Source of the DNA: Aeromicrobium erythreum | GTDB lineage: Bacteria; Actinomycetota; Actinomycetes; Propionibacteriales; Nocardioidaceae | Assembly: GCF_001509405.1 (NCBI RefSeq) | Contig: NZ_CP011502.1 | Coordinates: 186,001-250,000 of the forward strand | Length of the DNA stretch: 64,000 nucleotides | Direction: 5' to 3' | Shown here: positions 9,050-18,259 of the stretch, piece by piece | How positions within the stretch are numbered: the first letter of the stretch is position 1 | Layout: each line of letters starts with the position of its first letter | Made by a program: the position numbers and the translations under genes | The notes under the pieces: model-generated | Seen by the model: only the letters and a program-made list of their open reading frames with translations | What the model was told of the DNA's origin: nothing | The model's database searches: none

Positions 9050-10462
9050 ATGGCTGCCACCACGCCACGCCCGACCATCGACACCGTCGGCGCCCTGCGC
9101 GCCAGCGGACACGCGCACAAGCCGCTGCGCACGGAGATCCGCGACAACCTGCTCGCCGCGCTCGCCGAGGGCCGCGACCCGTGGCCCGGGCTGCACGGCT
9201 TCGAGGACACCGTGGTCCCGCAGCTCGAGCGGGCGCTCATCGCCGGCCACGACGTCGTGCTCCTCGGCGAGCGCGGCCAGGGCAAGACCCGCCTCCTGCG
9301 CACCATGGTCGGGCTGCTCGACGAGTGGACCCCGGTCATCGACGGCTCGGAGCTCGGCGAGCACCCGTACGCGCCGATCACCGTGGCCAGCATCCGTCGT
9401 GCCGAGGAGCTCGGCGACGACCTGCCGGTCCGGTGGCGCCACCGCGACGAGCGCTACGCCGAGAAGCTGGCCACGCCCGACACGAGCGTCGCCGACCTCA
9501 TCGGCGACGTCGACCCGATGAAGGTCGCCGAAGGACGCAGCCTCGGCGACCCCGAGACCATCCACTTCGGGCTCATCCCGCGCAGCCACGGCGGCATCGT
9601 CGCCATCAACGAGCTGCCCGACCTCGCCGAGCGGATCCAGGTCGCGATGCTCAACGTCATGGAGGAGCGCGACATCCAGATCCGCGGGTACGTGCTGCGG
9701 CTGCCGCTCGACGTGCTCGTCGTCGCCAGCGCCAACCCCGAGGACTACACCAACCGCGGACGCATCATCACCCCGCTGAAGGACCGGTTCGGCGCCGAGA
9801 TCCGCACCCACTACCCGACGCAGCTCGTCGACGAGATCGCCGTCATCCGCCAGGAGGCCGACCTCGTCGCGACCGTGCCCGACCAGCTGATCGAGGTCCT
9901 CGCCCGCTTCACGCGCGCGCTGCGCGAGTCGTCGGCGGTCGACCAGCGCAGCGGCGTCAGCGCCCGCTTCGCGATCGCCGGTGCCGAGACCATCGCCGCC
10001 GCTGCCCTGCACCGCGCCACCCGCCAGGGCGAGCCCGACGCCGTCGCTCGACCCGTCGACCTCGAGACCGCCGTCGACGTGCTCGGCGGCAAGATCGAGT
10101 TCGAGTCCGGCGAGGAGGGCCGCGAGGACCTCGTCCTCGACCACCTCCTGCGCACGGCCACCGCCGAGACGGTGCGCGGGCTGTTCACCGGCATCGACTT
10201 CGGGGTGCTCGTGGAGGCGCTCGAGGGCGGCTCGCTCGTGGCGACCGGCGAGCAGGTGAGCGCCCGCGACTTCCTCGCCGGCCTCCCCCAGCTCGGCGAG
10301 TCCGACGTCTACGACCAGGTCTGCGACCGCGTGGGCGTCGGCGTCGAGGGCGGGGGCAACGACGGCGAGCGGGCCAGTGCCATCGAGCTGGCACTCGAGG
10401 GTCTGTTCCTGGCCCGGCGGATCAGCAAGGACTCGGCCGGCGGCGAGACGGTCTACGGGTGA
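9050..10462 (+). CDS. MoxR/ChlI-like AAA+ ATPase
   Basis: A 470-residue AAA+ ATPase related to the magnesium-chelatase ChlI/MoxR group. Walker A is GERGQGKTRLL. The Walker B region is GGIVAINELPDLAERIQ, followed by sensor-1 ASANPEDYTNRGRIITPLKDRF. These proteins act as chaperone-like remodelers with a VWA-domain partner, and the next gene encodes one. ATG at 9050 has GAGGA just upstream; an ATG at 9035, inside the end of the aldo/keto reductase gene, is the alternative. The spacing to the VWA gene is 4 bases, so they form one operon. Confidence 0.88.
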   Translation: MAATTPRPTIDTVGALRASGHAHKPLRTEIRDNLLAALAEGRDPWPGLHGFEDTVVPQLERALIAGHDVVLLGERGQGKTRLLRTMVGLLDEWTPVIDGSELGEHPYAPITVASIRRAEELGDDLPVRWRHRDERYAEKLATPDTSVADLIGDVDPMKVAEGRSLGDPETIHFGLIPRSHGGIVAINELPDLAERIQVAMLNVMEERDIQIRGYVLRLPLDVLVVASANPEDYTNRGRIITPLKDRFGAEIRTHYPTQLVDEIAVIRQEADLVATVPDQLIEVLARFTRALRESSAVDQRSGVSARFAIAGAETIAAAALHRATRQGEPDAVARPVDLETAVDVLGGKIEFESGEEGREDLVLDHLLRTATAETVRGLFTGIDFGVLVEALEGGSLVATGEQVSARDFLAGLPQLGESDVYDQVCDRVGVGVEGGGNDGERASAIELALEGLFLARRISKDSAGGETVYG

Positions 10463-10466
10463 GCTC

Positions 10467-12521
10467 GTGAGTCGCCAGAACCGTCGCCTGAGCCGTGCCT
10501 CCCGGTACGGCGCGTACGTCGACGGGCCGGATCCGCTGGCCCCGCCCGTCGACGTCCGTGAGGCGCTCGACGCCATCGGCGAGGACGTCATGGCCGGCTA
10601 CTCGCCCGACCACGCGCTCCAGGAGTTCCTGCGGCGCGGCGGTGCCGACCAGCGCGGCCTCGACGACCTCGCCCGGCGGGTGGCCGAGAAGCGTCGCGAG
10701 CTGGTCGGCCAGCACGCCCTCGACGGCACGCTGCGCGAGGTGCGCGAGCTGCTCGACCGCGCGCTCCTCGAGGAGCGCAAGCAGCTCGCCCGCGACGTCG
10801 ACCTCGACGACGGCGACCGCGCCCTCGCCGAGCTGACCCTCGACAACGTGTCCCCGTCGCCCGCCGCCGCCGTGCGCGACCTGAACGGCTATGAGTGGCA
10901 GAGCTCGCAGGCACGCGAGGACTTCGAGCGCATCAAGGACCTGCTCGGTCGCGAGATGCTCGACCAGCGGTTCGCGGGCATGAAGGACGCGCTCGAGAAC
11001 GCCACCGACGCCGACCGCGCCGCCGTCCACGAGATGCTCGACGACCTCAACGGCCTGCTCGAGAAGCGCCAGCAGGGCGTCGACACGCAGGCCGACTTCG
11101 ACGACTTCATGGCCAAGCACGGCCAGCACTTCCCCGAACGTCCGCAGAACCTCGACGAGCTGCTCGACGCCCTGGCGCAGCGGTCGGCCGCGGCGCAGCG
11201 GATGATGAACTCGATGACGCCCGAGCAGCGGCGCGAGCTGATGCAGCTGTCGAACCAGGCGTTCGGGTCGCCGCAGCTCACCGAGGCGCTCGACCGGCTC
11301 GACGGCAACCTGCAGGCGCTGCGACCCGGCGAGGACTGGGGCGGCTCGACGCCGATGGACGGCGACCAGGGCCTCGGGCTCGGCGACGGTACCGGCGTGT
11401 TCCAGGACCTCGCCGACCTCGACGCGCTCGCCGAGCAGCTCGCCCAGTCGCACCGGGGGTCCACCCTCGACGACGTCGACCTCGAGGCCTTGTCGCGCCA
11501 GCTCGGCGACGACGCGGGCGTCGACCTGCGCACCCTCAAGGAGCTGGAGCAGGCGTTGCGCGAGTCCGGCGTCATGGAGCGCGGTACCGACGGGCGGCTG
11601 CGCCTGACGCCCAAGGCGATGCGACAGCTGGGCAAGGCGCTGCTGCGCGACGTCGCGAGCGCCATCTCCGGCCGTCGCGGCCAGCGCGACACGCGCGCGT
11701 CGGGCGCCGCGGGGGAGCGGTCCGGCGGCACCCGCGCCTGGGAGTTCGGCGACACGGAGCCCTGGGACGTCACCCGCACCGTCACCAACGCCGTCGTCCG
11801 CACGGTCGGCGAGGGCGGGTCGCCCGCGTCGATGGCCCGCGACGGCGTGCGGCTGCAGATCGGCGACGTCGAGGTGCAGGAGACGGAGGAGCGCACCCAG
11901 GCGTGCGTGGCGCTGCTCGTCGACACGTCGTTCTCCATGGCGATGGACGGCCGCTGGGTGCCGATGAAGCGCACCGCCCTCGCGCTGCACACGCTCGTCA
12001 GCACCCGCTTCCGCGGCGACGCGCTCGAGCTGATCGCCTTCGGCCGGCACGCCGAGACGATGGAGATCGAGCAGCTCACCGCGCTCGACGCGCAGTACGC
12101 CAAGGGCACCAACCTGCACCATGCGCTGCTGCTCGCCAACCGGCACTTCCGCAAGCACCCCAACGCCCAGCCGGTGCTGCTCATCGTCACCGACGGCGAG
12201 CCGACGTCGCACCTGGAGTCCTCGGGCGAGGTGTACTTCAGCTACCCGCCCCACCCGGTCACCATCGCGCTGTCGGTGCGCGAGCTGGAGGCGTCGATGC
12301 GGCTCGGCGCCCGCACCACGTTCTTCCGCCTGGGCGACGACCCGGGGCTCGCCCGCTTCATCGACCAGATGGCCCGTCAGGTCGACGGCTCGGTGGTCGC
12401 GCCGGAGCTCGACGACCTCGGCGTCGCCGTCGTCGAGTCCTACCTCGGCACCCGCCGCGGTGGCAGCAGCGGCCCGGGCGACGACGGTGGCTGGTCCTCC
12501 CGCGGCTGGTGGGCCGGCTGA
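10467..12521 (+). CDS. VWA-domain protein, partner of the MoxR-like ATPase
   Basis: A 684-residue protein. The N-terminal two thirds are helical and charged (many R/E/D/L, for example DGTLREVRELLDRALLEERKQ). From about residue 470 there is a von Willebrand A domain with the MIDAS motif DTSFSM and later metal-coordinating TDG in LLIVTDGEPTSH. The C-terminus is Gly/Ser-rich and ends in WWAG. AAA+/VWA pairs of this type resemble Mg-chelatase ChlI/ChlD and work in metal insertion or complex assembly; the client here is unknown. The GTG start follows the ATPase stop after 4 bases. Confidence 0.87.
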   Translation: MSRQNRRLSRASRYGAYVDGPDPLAPPVDVREALDAIGEDVMAGYSPDHALQEFLRRGGADQRGLDDLARRVAEKRRELVGQHALDGTLREVRELLDRALLEERKQLARDVDLDDGDRALAELTLDNVSPSPAAAVRDLNGYEWQSSQAREDFERIKDLLGREMLDQRFAGMKDALENATDADRAAVHEMLDDLNGLLEKRQQGVDTQADFDDFMAKHGQHFPERPQNLDELLDALAQRSAAAQRMMNSMTPEQRRELMQLSNQAFGSPQLTEALDRLDGNLQALRPGEDWGGSTPMDGDQGLGLGDGTGVFQDLADLDALAEQLAQSHRGSTLDDVDLEALSRQLGDDAGVDLRTLKELEQALRESGVMERGTDGRLRLTPKAMRQLGKALLRDVASAISGRRGQRDTRASGAAGERSGGTRAWEFGDTEPWDVTRTVTNAVVRTVGEGGSPASMARDGVRLQIGDVEVQETEERTQACVALLVDTSFSMAMDGRWVPMKRTALALHTLVSTRFRGDALELIAFGRHAETMEIEQLTALDAQYAKGTNLHHALLLANRHFRKHPNAQPVLLIVTDGEPTSHLESSGEVYFSYPPHPVTIALSVRELEASMRLGARTTFFRLGDDPGLARFIDQMARQVDGSVVAPELDDLGVAVVESYLGTRRGGSSGPGDDGGWSSRGWWAG

Positions 12522-12542
12522 CCAGCCCCTGACCCTCCCCCT

Positions 12543-12611
12543 CCCCGCTGACTGTGACGTTTGGGGCCCGAAAACCCCGAAACAGGGCCCGAAACGTCAC
12601 ATTCAGCGGGG
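12543..12611. terminator. Long bidirectional terminator-like inverted repeat
   Basis: Two 27-base arms (12543-12569 and 12585-12611) match at 25 of 27 positions and are separated by a 15-base A/C-rich loop. The repeat fills the gap between the converging VWA gene and the ABC permease gene, whose stop lies at 12621. The arms start CCCCGCTGA and contain TGTGACGTTT. There is no U-run, as is common in high-GC actinobacteria. Confidence 0.8.
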
Positions 12612-12620
12612 TGCGAGGGC

Positions 12621-15050
12621 TCAGTCGAGGACGAGACCCTCGGCAGGAGCGACCTTCGCGGCCCGGCGGGCGGGGATGACGCAGGCCAGCAGCCCGGCCA
12701 GGGCGGCGATGCCGACCACCGCAACCAGCTCGCCCCACGGCGTCACCAGCGGGACGTCCTGCACCGCGGCCGTCACGACCGAGACGGTGCCGACCCACCC
12801 GAACGCGACGCCGACGACGGTGCCCAGCACCGCGGCCACCAGCGCGAGCAGCAGTCCCTCGGCCGCGAGCATGCGACGCAGCTCCCGACGGGTCAGGCCG
12901 AGCGCCCGCAGCAGCGCGTGCTCCCGACCCCGCTCGAGCACCGAGAGCCCGACGGTGTTCGCGATGCCGACGAGCGCGATCGCCACCGAGATCCCCAGGA
13001 GGCCGAGGACCGCCCAGGTGAGCACGTCGAGCTGCTTCTCGATCGACGCGCGGCTGTCCAGCGTGCTCGAGACGCCCAGGTCGAGCTCCCGCGCCACCGC
13101 ACCGACCTCGCCCGTGAGGCGCACCGTGTCGGCTCCGTCGTCGGCGCGGACCCACAGGGCCTGCGGCGTCGCGTCACCCCCGAGGGCCTCGACGACCCCC
13201 GGTCCGGCCACCACGGCCGAGCCCCACTCGCTCCCGACGACCCGCGTGGCCACCTCGACGCTGCGTCCGTCGCGCGTGAGCCGCAGCCGCTCGGGGATCC
13301 CGTCGGCCATCGTCGTCGCGACGGTGCCGGGGATGAGGACCGTCAGGCGGGGCGGCTCGACGGTGGACGGGTCGCGGGTCAGCTCGCGCACCCCGCTGCT
13401 GGGGGTCAGCACCGGCACGACGCCCGCGCCCGGCAGCTCGGCTTGCACCCCGGGCACGAGGCTCGCCCGAGCGACACCGTCGAGTCGACCGACCCGGTCG
13501 AGCGCGTCGTCGGGCAGGGTCGAGGAGCCCGTGAGCGCGACGTCGACCGGGTACTGCACCTCCAGCTCGTCGTCGAGGGCGCCGCGGGCGCTCGCCATGC
13601 CGGTGAGGACAGCCGTGGCGAGCGTGACGCCGACGAGCAGCGACGCCGTGGTCGCGGCGCTGCGCCGCGGGTTGCGGACCGCGTTGGCGGCCGCCAGCCG
13701 GGTGGCCAGCCCGGTCCCGCCGAGCAGGCGTCCGGCCAGCCGCAGGAGCGCCGGGACCAGGACCGGCCCGAGCAGCAGCACGCCCGTGAAGGTCACCATG
13801 CCGCCGACCAGCAGCGGCGGCAGCGTCGACGTCCTCACCGCGACCGCGAGGGCTGCGGCTCCGGCGGCGACCATGGCGACGCCGACACCGACCCGGGCGG
13901 CGCCGGCGCGGCTGAGCACGTCGGCATCGTGGGGACGGAGCGCCGCGAGCGGACTCACGCGCACGACGCGCCGGGTGGGCAGCCAGGCTGCGGCCACGGT
14001 CACCACGACCCCGCCGACGAAGGCGCCCCCGACCCACAGGGGCGACAGCGCGACCGCGCCCAACGTGCTGGCGTCGCTGAGGACACGCACCGCGGCGACG
14101 ATGCCGTAGCCTGCGCCGACCCCGGCGACGACGCCGAGCGCCGACGCGAGCAGCGCGACCGCGACGGACTCGACCCGCACCGAGCGCAGCACCTGCCGGC
14201 GGGTCGCGCCCACGCAGCGCAGCAGCGCGAGGTCGCGCGTGCGCTGGGCGAACAGGATGGTGAACGTGTTGGCGATGACGAGCACGGCCACGAAGCCGGC
14301 CACCGTCGCGAACAGCAGGAGCAGGATGCCGATGGCGTCGAAGCCCTGGTTCAGCGCCACCACGCGGGCGTCGACGTACTCCCCCTGCGTGCGGACGGGC
14401 TCGTCGGTGGCACGGGCGAGCGCCGCGGCCGTGGCGGCCGGGTCGCCCGAGGCGTCGACGACGACGGCGTCGGCCAGCGCGTCGGGCAGCGCCGACAGCG
14501 TCGACCACGGCACGTACACGTCGGCCGACAGGTAGCTGGTCGCCTTCGCGACGCCGACGACGGTCACGGTGCGCCGGTCGCCGTCCGTCCCGATGACGAG
14601 CCGGTCGCCGACTCGGATGCGGTCCGCCTGCGCGGTGCGCTGGTCGACGAGCGCCTGGCCGTCGGCCGCGGGCGCCTGTCCCGACACGATCGTCTGGCGG
14701 CGCAGCTCGGGCTCGAGGCTGACGGTCGACACCGACGCGTCCTGGCCGAGCGACGTCCCGTCGCGGGTGACGGTGGTGAACGCCGAGCCCACGACGTCCG
14801 CGGTGGCCCCCTGGTCCGCCGCGGCGCGCTCGACCGGTGCCACCTGGCTGCGGTCGAGCCCGCCGTCCTGGCCGACGACGAGGTCGGCACCGCGGTACGC
14901 GCGCTCGACCTCGCCCGACAGGCCCGACTTCGCGGCCGAGCCGACGGCGTTGGTGGCGATGACGAAGCCGACGGCGACCATGACGGCCACGAACGCGGCG
15001 ACGTACCGGCGGGTGTGGGTGCGCAGCGACGCGCGCAGCACGGTCCTCAC
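12621..15050 (-). CDS. MacB/FtsX-like ABC transporter permease
   Basis: An 809-residue integral membrane protein with two FtsX modules. It has an N-terminal membrane helix (YVAAFVAVMVAVGFVIATNA) and an extracytoplasmic MacB-type periplasmic-core domain. A first FtsX block contains LLLLFATVAGFVAVLVIANT and the coupling motif LALLRCVGATRRQVLRSV. A second extracellular domain is followed by a second FtsX block with HALLRALGLTRRELRRML near the C-terminus. It probably exports a peptide, lipid or drug, or transmits force to an envelope enzyme. The GTG start overlaps the stop of the ATPase gene (GTGA, 15047-15050), so the pair is translationally coupled. Confidence 0.9.
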   Translation of the reverse strand: MRTVLRASLRTHTRRYVAAFVAVMVAVGFVIATNAVGSAAKSGLSGEVERAYRGADLVVGQDGGLDRSQVAPVERAAADQGATADVVGSAFTTVTRDGTSLGQDASVSTVSLEPELRRQTIVSGQAPAADGQALVDQRTAQADRIRVGDRLVIGTDGDRRTVTVVGVAKATSYLSADVYVPWSTLSALPDALADAVVVDASGDPAATAAALARATDEPVRTQGEYVDARVVALNQGFDAIGILLLLFATVAGFVAVLVIANTFTILFAQRTRDLALLRCVGATRRQVLRSVRVESVAVALLASALGVVAGVGAGYGIVAAVRVLSDASTLGAVALSPLWVGGAFVGGVVVTVAAAWLPTRRVVRVSPLAALRPHDADVLSRAGAARVGVGVAMVAAGAAALAVAVRTSTLPPLLVGGMVTFTGVLLLGPVLVPALLRLAGRLLGGTGLATRLAAANAVRNPRRSAATTASLLVGVTLATAVLTGMASARGALDDELEVQYPVDVALTGSSTLPDDALDRVGRLDGVARASLVPGVQAELPGAGVVPVLTPSSGVRELTRDPSTVEPPRLTVLIPGTVATTMADGIPERLRLTRDGRSVEVATRVVGSEWGSAVVAGPGVVEALGGDATPQALWVRADDGADTVRLTGEVGAVARELDLGVSSTLDSRASIEKQLDVLTWAVLGLLGISVAIALVGIANTVGLSVLERGREHALLRALGLTRRELRRMLAAEGLLLALVAAVLGTVVGVAFGWVGTVSVVTAAVQDVPLVTPWGELVAVVGIAALAGLLACVIPARRAAKVAPAEGLVLD

Positions 15051-15817
15051 GACGCGTCCCGGTGGCTGCTGCCGGCGAGGACGGAGACCAGCTCGGCGCG
15101 CGACGGGCTCACGAGGTGCGAGCGGATGCGGCCGTCGGCGAGCACGACGACGTCGTCGGCGTAGGCGGCGGCGTCGATCTCGTGCGTGACCATCACGACG
15201 GTGCGGCCGAGCTCGCGCACGGAGCGGCGCAGGTAGGCCAGCACTTCCGCCGACGCGGCGCTGTCGAGGTTCCCGGTCGGCTCGTCGGCGAAGACGATCG
15301 ACGCCTGGCTGACGAGCGCGCGGGCGATGGCCACCCGCTGCTGCTGGCCGCCGGACAGCTCGCTGGGCCGGTGCCCGAGCCGGTCGCCGAGCCCGAGGAC
15401 GGACACGACGGTGTCGAGGTCGTCGCACACGTTCGCGTCGACCCGGCGGCCCGCGAGCTCGAGCGGCAGCAGGATGTTCTGGCGGGCCGTCAGCATCGGC
15501 AGCAGGTTGAACGCCTGGAACACGAAGCCGAGGTGGTCGCGGCGAAAGCGCGTGAGCCGGTCGTCGTCGAGCCGCGTGAGGTCGACGCCGTCGACCGTGA
15601 CCGTGCCGCGGGTGGGCCGGTCGAGCCCGGCGAGGCAGTGCATGAGCGTCGACTTGCCGGAGCCCGACGGTCCCATGACGGCCGTGAACCGTCCGGGCGC
15701 GAGGTCGACGTCGACGCCGTCGAGGGCGTGCACGGCGGCAGCGCCCGTGCCGTAGGTCTTGGTGAGGTCGCGGGCCGAGGCGGCCGTCGCGACCGGTGCG
15801 TGGGTGGTGGTCGTCAT
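15047..15817 (-). CDS. MacB/LolD-like ABC transporter ATP-binding protein
   Basis: A 256-residue nucleotide-binding protein. Walker A is GPSGSGKST, the Q-loop lies in FVFQAFNLLPML, the signature is LSGGQQQR, and Walker B with D-loop is VFADEPTGNLDSA, followed by H-loop VTHE. FQAFNLLP and DEPTGNLD are typical of the LolD/MacB group that works with FtsX-fold permeases, which agrees with the next gene. The ATG start gives the expected N-terminus. The NarL-type two-component genes lie downstream of a small unrelated gene and may control this transporter, as in many actinobacterial loci; that is inference. Confidence 0.92.
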   Translation of the reverse strand: MTTTTHAPVATAASARDLTKTYGTGAAAVHALDGVDVDLAPGRFTAVMGPSGSGKSTLMHCLAGLDRPTRGTVTVDGVDLTRLDDDRLTRFRRDHLGFVFQAFNLLPMLTARQNILLPLELAGRRVDANVCDDLDTVVSVLGLGDRLGHRPSELSGGQQQRVAIARALVSQASIVFADEPTGNLDSAASAEVLAYLRRSVRELGRTVVMVTHEIDAAAYADDVVVLADGRIRSHLVSPSRAELVSVLAGSSHRDAS

Positions 15818-15940
15818 GACGACGACGCTAGGGATCCGGACCCCCTCCGGTCGTCGGAGCGCGGGATGGTCCTGACGTCATCCCTGGGTCTGACGGCGGC
15901 GGCTGCGCTAGCCTCGGACGATGCCTGAGGAGGAGGCTGG

Positions 15941-16255
15941 ATGAGGTTCCTGCGCCGCCGTCCCGACCCGGCTGAGGAGCGCGCCGAGCGACTCGAGTGC
16001 CTCCGCGACCAGGTGCACATCCTGCGTGGTGTGGAGGTCGCGCTCGGTCGGTGGCTGGAGGTCGCCGAGGTCGTGCACGACGCTCCTTCGGTGAACGCGG
16101 CGAGGACCGCGCTGGAGGACCTCCTCCAGCTCGACGAGCTCCAGGTGCTGACCGTCGTCGACCTCCAGCTCCGCCGGTCCGCGGGGCAGGAACGCGCGAA
16201 GGTCGCGGAGGAGATCCTCCGCCTCGAGGAGGAGCTGGCAGGACTGACCGCCTAG
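15941..16255 (+). CDS. Small stand-alone GyrA/ParC-like helical (C-gate region) protein
   Basis: A 104-residue protein. Residues of about 22-102 follow the GyrA/ParC coiled-coil and C-gate segment. HILRGVEVALGRWLEVAEVV matches the GyrA pattern HILEGLLIALDNIDEVI. After it come ARTALEDLLQLDELQ and VVDLQLRRSAGQERAKV, where GyrA has the pattern AILDMQLRRLTGLERxKI. The catalytic Tyr domain and the beta-pinwheel are absent. I infer a gyrase-derived fragment that might dimerise or interact with topoisomerase; no function is proven. The ATG has a strong Shine-Dalgarno sequence (GAGGAGGAGG). A 7-codon frame MPEEEAG at 15921 ends on the same ATGA. Confidence 0.7.
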   Translation: MRFLRRRPDPAEERAERLECLRDQVHILRGVEVALGRWLEVAEVVHDAPSVNAARTALEDLLQLDELQVLTVVDLQLRRSAGQERAKVAEEILRLEEELAGLTA

Positions 16256-16274
16256 CTCCGATCCCGCCTCCTGA

Positions 16275-16940
16275 CTAGCCCAGTCCCGCCTCCAGGGCGA
16301 GGAGCACGAGCTGGACGCGGTCACGGGAGTCGGTCTTGGCGAGCAGGCGTCCGACGTGCGTCTTGACCGTCGCCTCCGACAGGAACAGCGAGGCGGCGAT
16401 CTCGGGGTTGGTGAGGCCGCGGGCGATGAGCGAGAGCACCTCGCGCTCGCGGTCGGTGACGTCGGCGAGGCGGCGGGCGGTCGTCCCGCTCACCACGGCG
16501 CGCGACCCGGACGGCTGCACGAAGTGGTCCAGCAGGCGGCGGGTGGTCGACGGGGCGACGACGGCGTCGCCCGCCTGCACGGCGCGGATCGCGGCCAGCA
16601 GGTCGGGCGGGGCGGCGTCCTTCAGCAGGAACGCCGACGCACCGGCCTGCAGCGCGGCGAACGCGTACTCGTCGAGGTCGAAGGTCGTGAGCACGATGAC
16701 CCGGGGTGGCGCGTCCCCGTGCAGGATGCGGCGGGTCGCCTCGACGCCGTCGAGCACCGGCATGCGCACGTCCATGAGGACGACGTCGGCCGTGACCTGC
16801 GTGAGCAGGTCGAGGGCGGCCTGACCGTCGCCCGCCTCGCCGACCACCTCGAGGTCCGGCTGGCTGTCGACGAGCATCCGGAAGCCGGCACGCACCATCT
16901 GCTGGTCGTCCACGAGCAGCACGCGGATCGGGGCGCTCAC
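16275..16940 (-). CDS. NarL/LuxR-family response regulator
   Basis: A 221-residue two-component response regulator. The receiver domain starts IRVLLVDDQQMVRAGFRML, with the phospho-acceptor Asp in VVLMDVRMPVLDG, Thr in VIVLTTFD and Lys in AFLLKDA. The C-terminal LuxR-type HTH is LTDREREVL-like (VTDREREVLSLIARGLTNPE) with KTHVGRLLAK. It should bind DNA as a dimer after phosphorylation. The GTG start overlaps the kinase stop (GTGA, 16937-16940), so the kinase and regulator form one operon. A target could be the adjacent ABC exporter. Confidence 0.93.
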   Translation of the reverse strand: MSAPIRVLLVDDQQMVRAGFRMLVDSQPDLEVVGEAGDGQAALDLLTQVTADVVLMDVRMPVLDGVEATRRILHGDAPPRVIVLTTFDLDEYAFAALQAGASAFLLKDAAPPDLLAAIRAVQAGDAVVAPSTTRRLLDHFVQPSGSRAVVSGTTARRLADVTDREREVLSLIARGLTNPEIAASLFLSEATVKTHVGRLLAKTDSRDRVQLVLLALEAGLG

Positions 16941-18130
16941 CGGGGGATCCTCGCACGCACCCGCCACCCACCGCCGGGTGCCGGACCCACGTTGAGCGTG
17001 CCTCCGTGCACGGCCACCCGCTCGCGCATGCCCACCAGGCCGAGGCCGCCCGACGTCGACGTGTGCGCGGCGCCGTGCCCGTCGTCGACCACCTCGACGA
17101 GCACGTCGGGACCGTCGACCGTGACGTCGACGGCAGCGGTGGCGCCGGCACCGGCGTGCTTGCGCACGTTGGTGAGCGACTCCTGCACGACGCGGAAGAC
17201 GGTGAGCGCGACGCCGTCCGGCACGGCCGGCGCCGGGTCGGGGAGGGTGGCGCGCACCCGTCCCGCCTCGACGTCGGCGGCCAGGAGACGGGGTAGGTCG
17301 GCCAGACCCGGCTGGGGGACCAGCTCCGGGTCGGAGGTTCCTCGCAGGAGTCCGAGCAGGCGGCGCATCTCGGTGAGCGCCTCGCGCCCGGTCGAGGCGA
17401 CGGTCTCGAGGGTGCGGACGGCGACGTCGGGGTCGTGCTCGGCGGCGTAGCGCGCGCCGTCGGCTTGGACGATCATGCCGGTGATGCCGTGGGCGACGAC
17501 GTCGTGCATCTCGCGGGCGACGCGGGTGCGCTCCTCGGCTGCGGCCGACCGGGTCCGCTGCTCGGCCTCCTCCGCCATCCGTTCGCCGCGTTCGAGCAGG
17601 GCGTCCTCGTAGGCGCGTCGGATGCGGCCCTGCGTGCCGAGCGCCCACGCGGCGATGACGATGGCACCCACGGTGAGCGTGTACGGCAGGAAGGTCGTGA
17701 GCGAGAGGTCGGGCTGGACGACCCCGGGCGGCGGGTCGTCGTAGCGTCCGGCCATCACCCACACCCAGGCGGCGACGCCGGTGGCGACGAGGCTGAGCAC
17801 GAGCCCGACGAGGGCGTCGCGCGAGCGGCCGAAGCGTGCGAGGGAGTACAGGGCGACGGGGTAGGCGAGCTGTCCGATGGCGGGGTAGTCGTAGACGAGG
17901 GCCTGCACGCCGCTGAACAGCCAGACGAGGGCGAAGGTCGTGGCGGGTCTGCTGCGTCGCCACGCGAGGGGCGCCACCTGCAGGGCGCTGAGCGCGGTGA
18001 CGTGGAGCGGCTGCCCGACGAGGAACGTCACGGCCGTGAGGCCGAGCAGCCCGACGACGAGCGCGGCGTCGAACCACTGCACCGCCTGTGGTCCCAGCCG
18101 CCAGGGGCGTCGTTCCTGCTCCGTCCTCAC
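16937..18130 (-). CDS. Sensor histidine kinase, HisKA_3 (NarL-type partner)
   Basis: A 397-residue membrane kinase. The first 180 residues contain about five to six hydrophobic segments with short loops (e.g. ALVVGLLGLTAVTFLVG, LVGLVLSLVATGVAAWVWVM), so the sensor is largely within the membrane. The dimerisation/phospho-acceptor helix is EERTRVAREMHDVVAHGI with the H-box His. The HATPase domain has VVQESLTNVRKHAG (N-box), DDGHGAA (G1) and GLGLVGMRERV. It should phosphorylate the response regulator encoded immediately downstream. The GTG start gives the shortest frame with all segments. Signal unknown; membrane-embedded sensors of this type often respond to envelope stress or antibiotics. Confidence 0.92.
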   Translation of the reverse strand: MRTEQERRPWRLGPQAVQWFDAALVVGLLGLTAVTFLVGQPLHVTALSALQVAPLAWRRSRPATTFALVWLFSGVQALVYDYPAIGQLAYPVALYSLARFGRSRDALVGLVLSLVATGVAAWVWVMAGRYDDPPPGVVQPDLSLTTFLPYTLTVGAIVIAAWALGTQGRIRRAYEDALLERGERMAEEAEQRTRSAAAEERTRVAREMHDVVAHGITGMIVQADGARYAAEHDPDVAVRTLETVASTGREALTEMRRLLGLLRGTSDPELVPQPGLADLPRLLAADVEAGRVRATLPDPAPAVPDGVALTVFRVVQESLTNVRKHAGAGATAAVDVTVDGPDVLVEVVDDGHGAAHTSTSGGLGLVGMRERVAVHGGTLNVGPAPGGGWRVRARIPR

Positions 18131-18259
18131 CCTTGCGACCCTAGGCGCTGGCGACGTTCCCAGCGTCAGTCCCAGGTCTGATCCTCGGGCGCGATAGGTG
18201 CGAGACGTCGACGTGCGGGCGTAGCGTCCGAGCGAACGACCCGGTCGTCCGCCAGCGGC

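Noticed and set aside
12121..14109. Long plus-strand frame across the VWA gene end and the ABC permease
   Set aside because: Low-complexity Ser/Thr/Arg translation, antisense to a well-supported permease and crossing a terminator.
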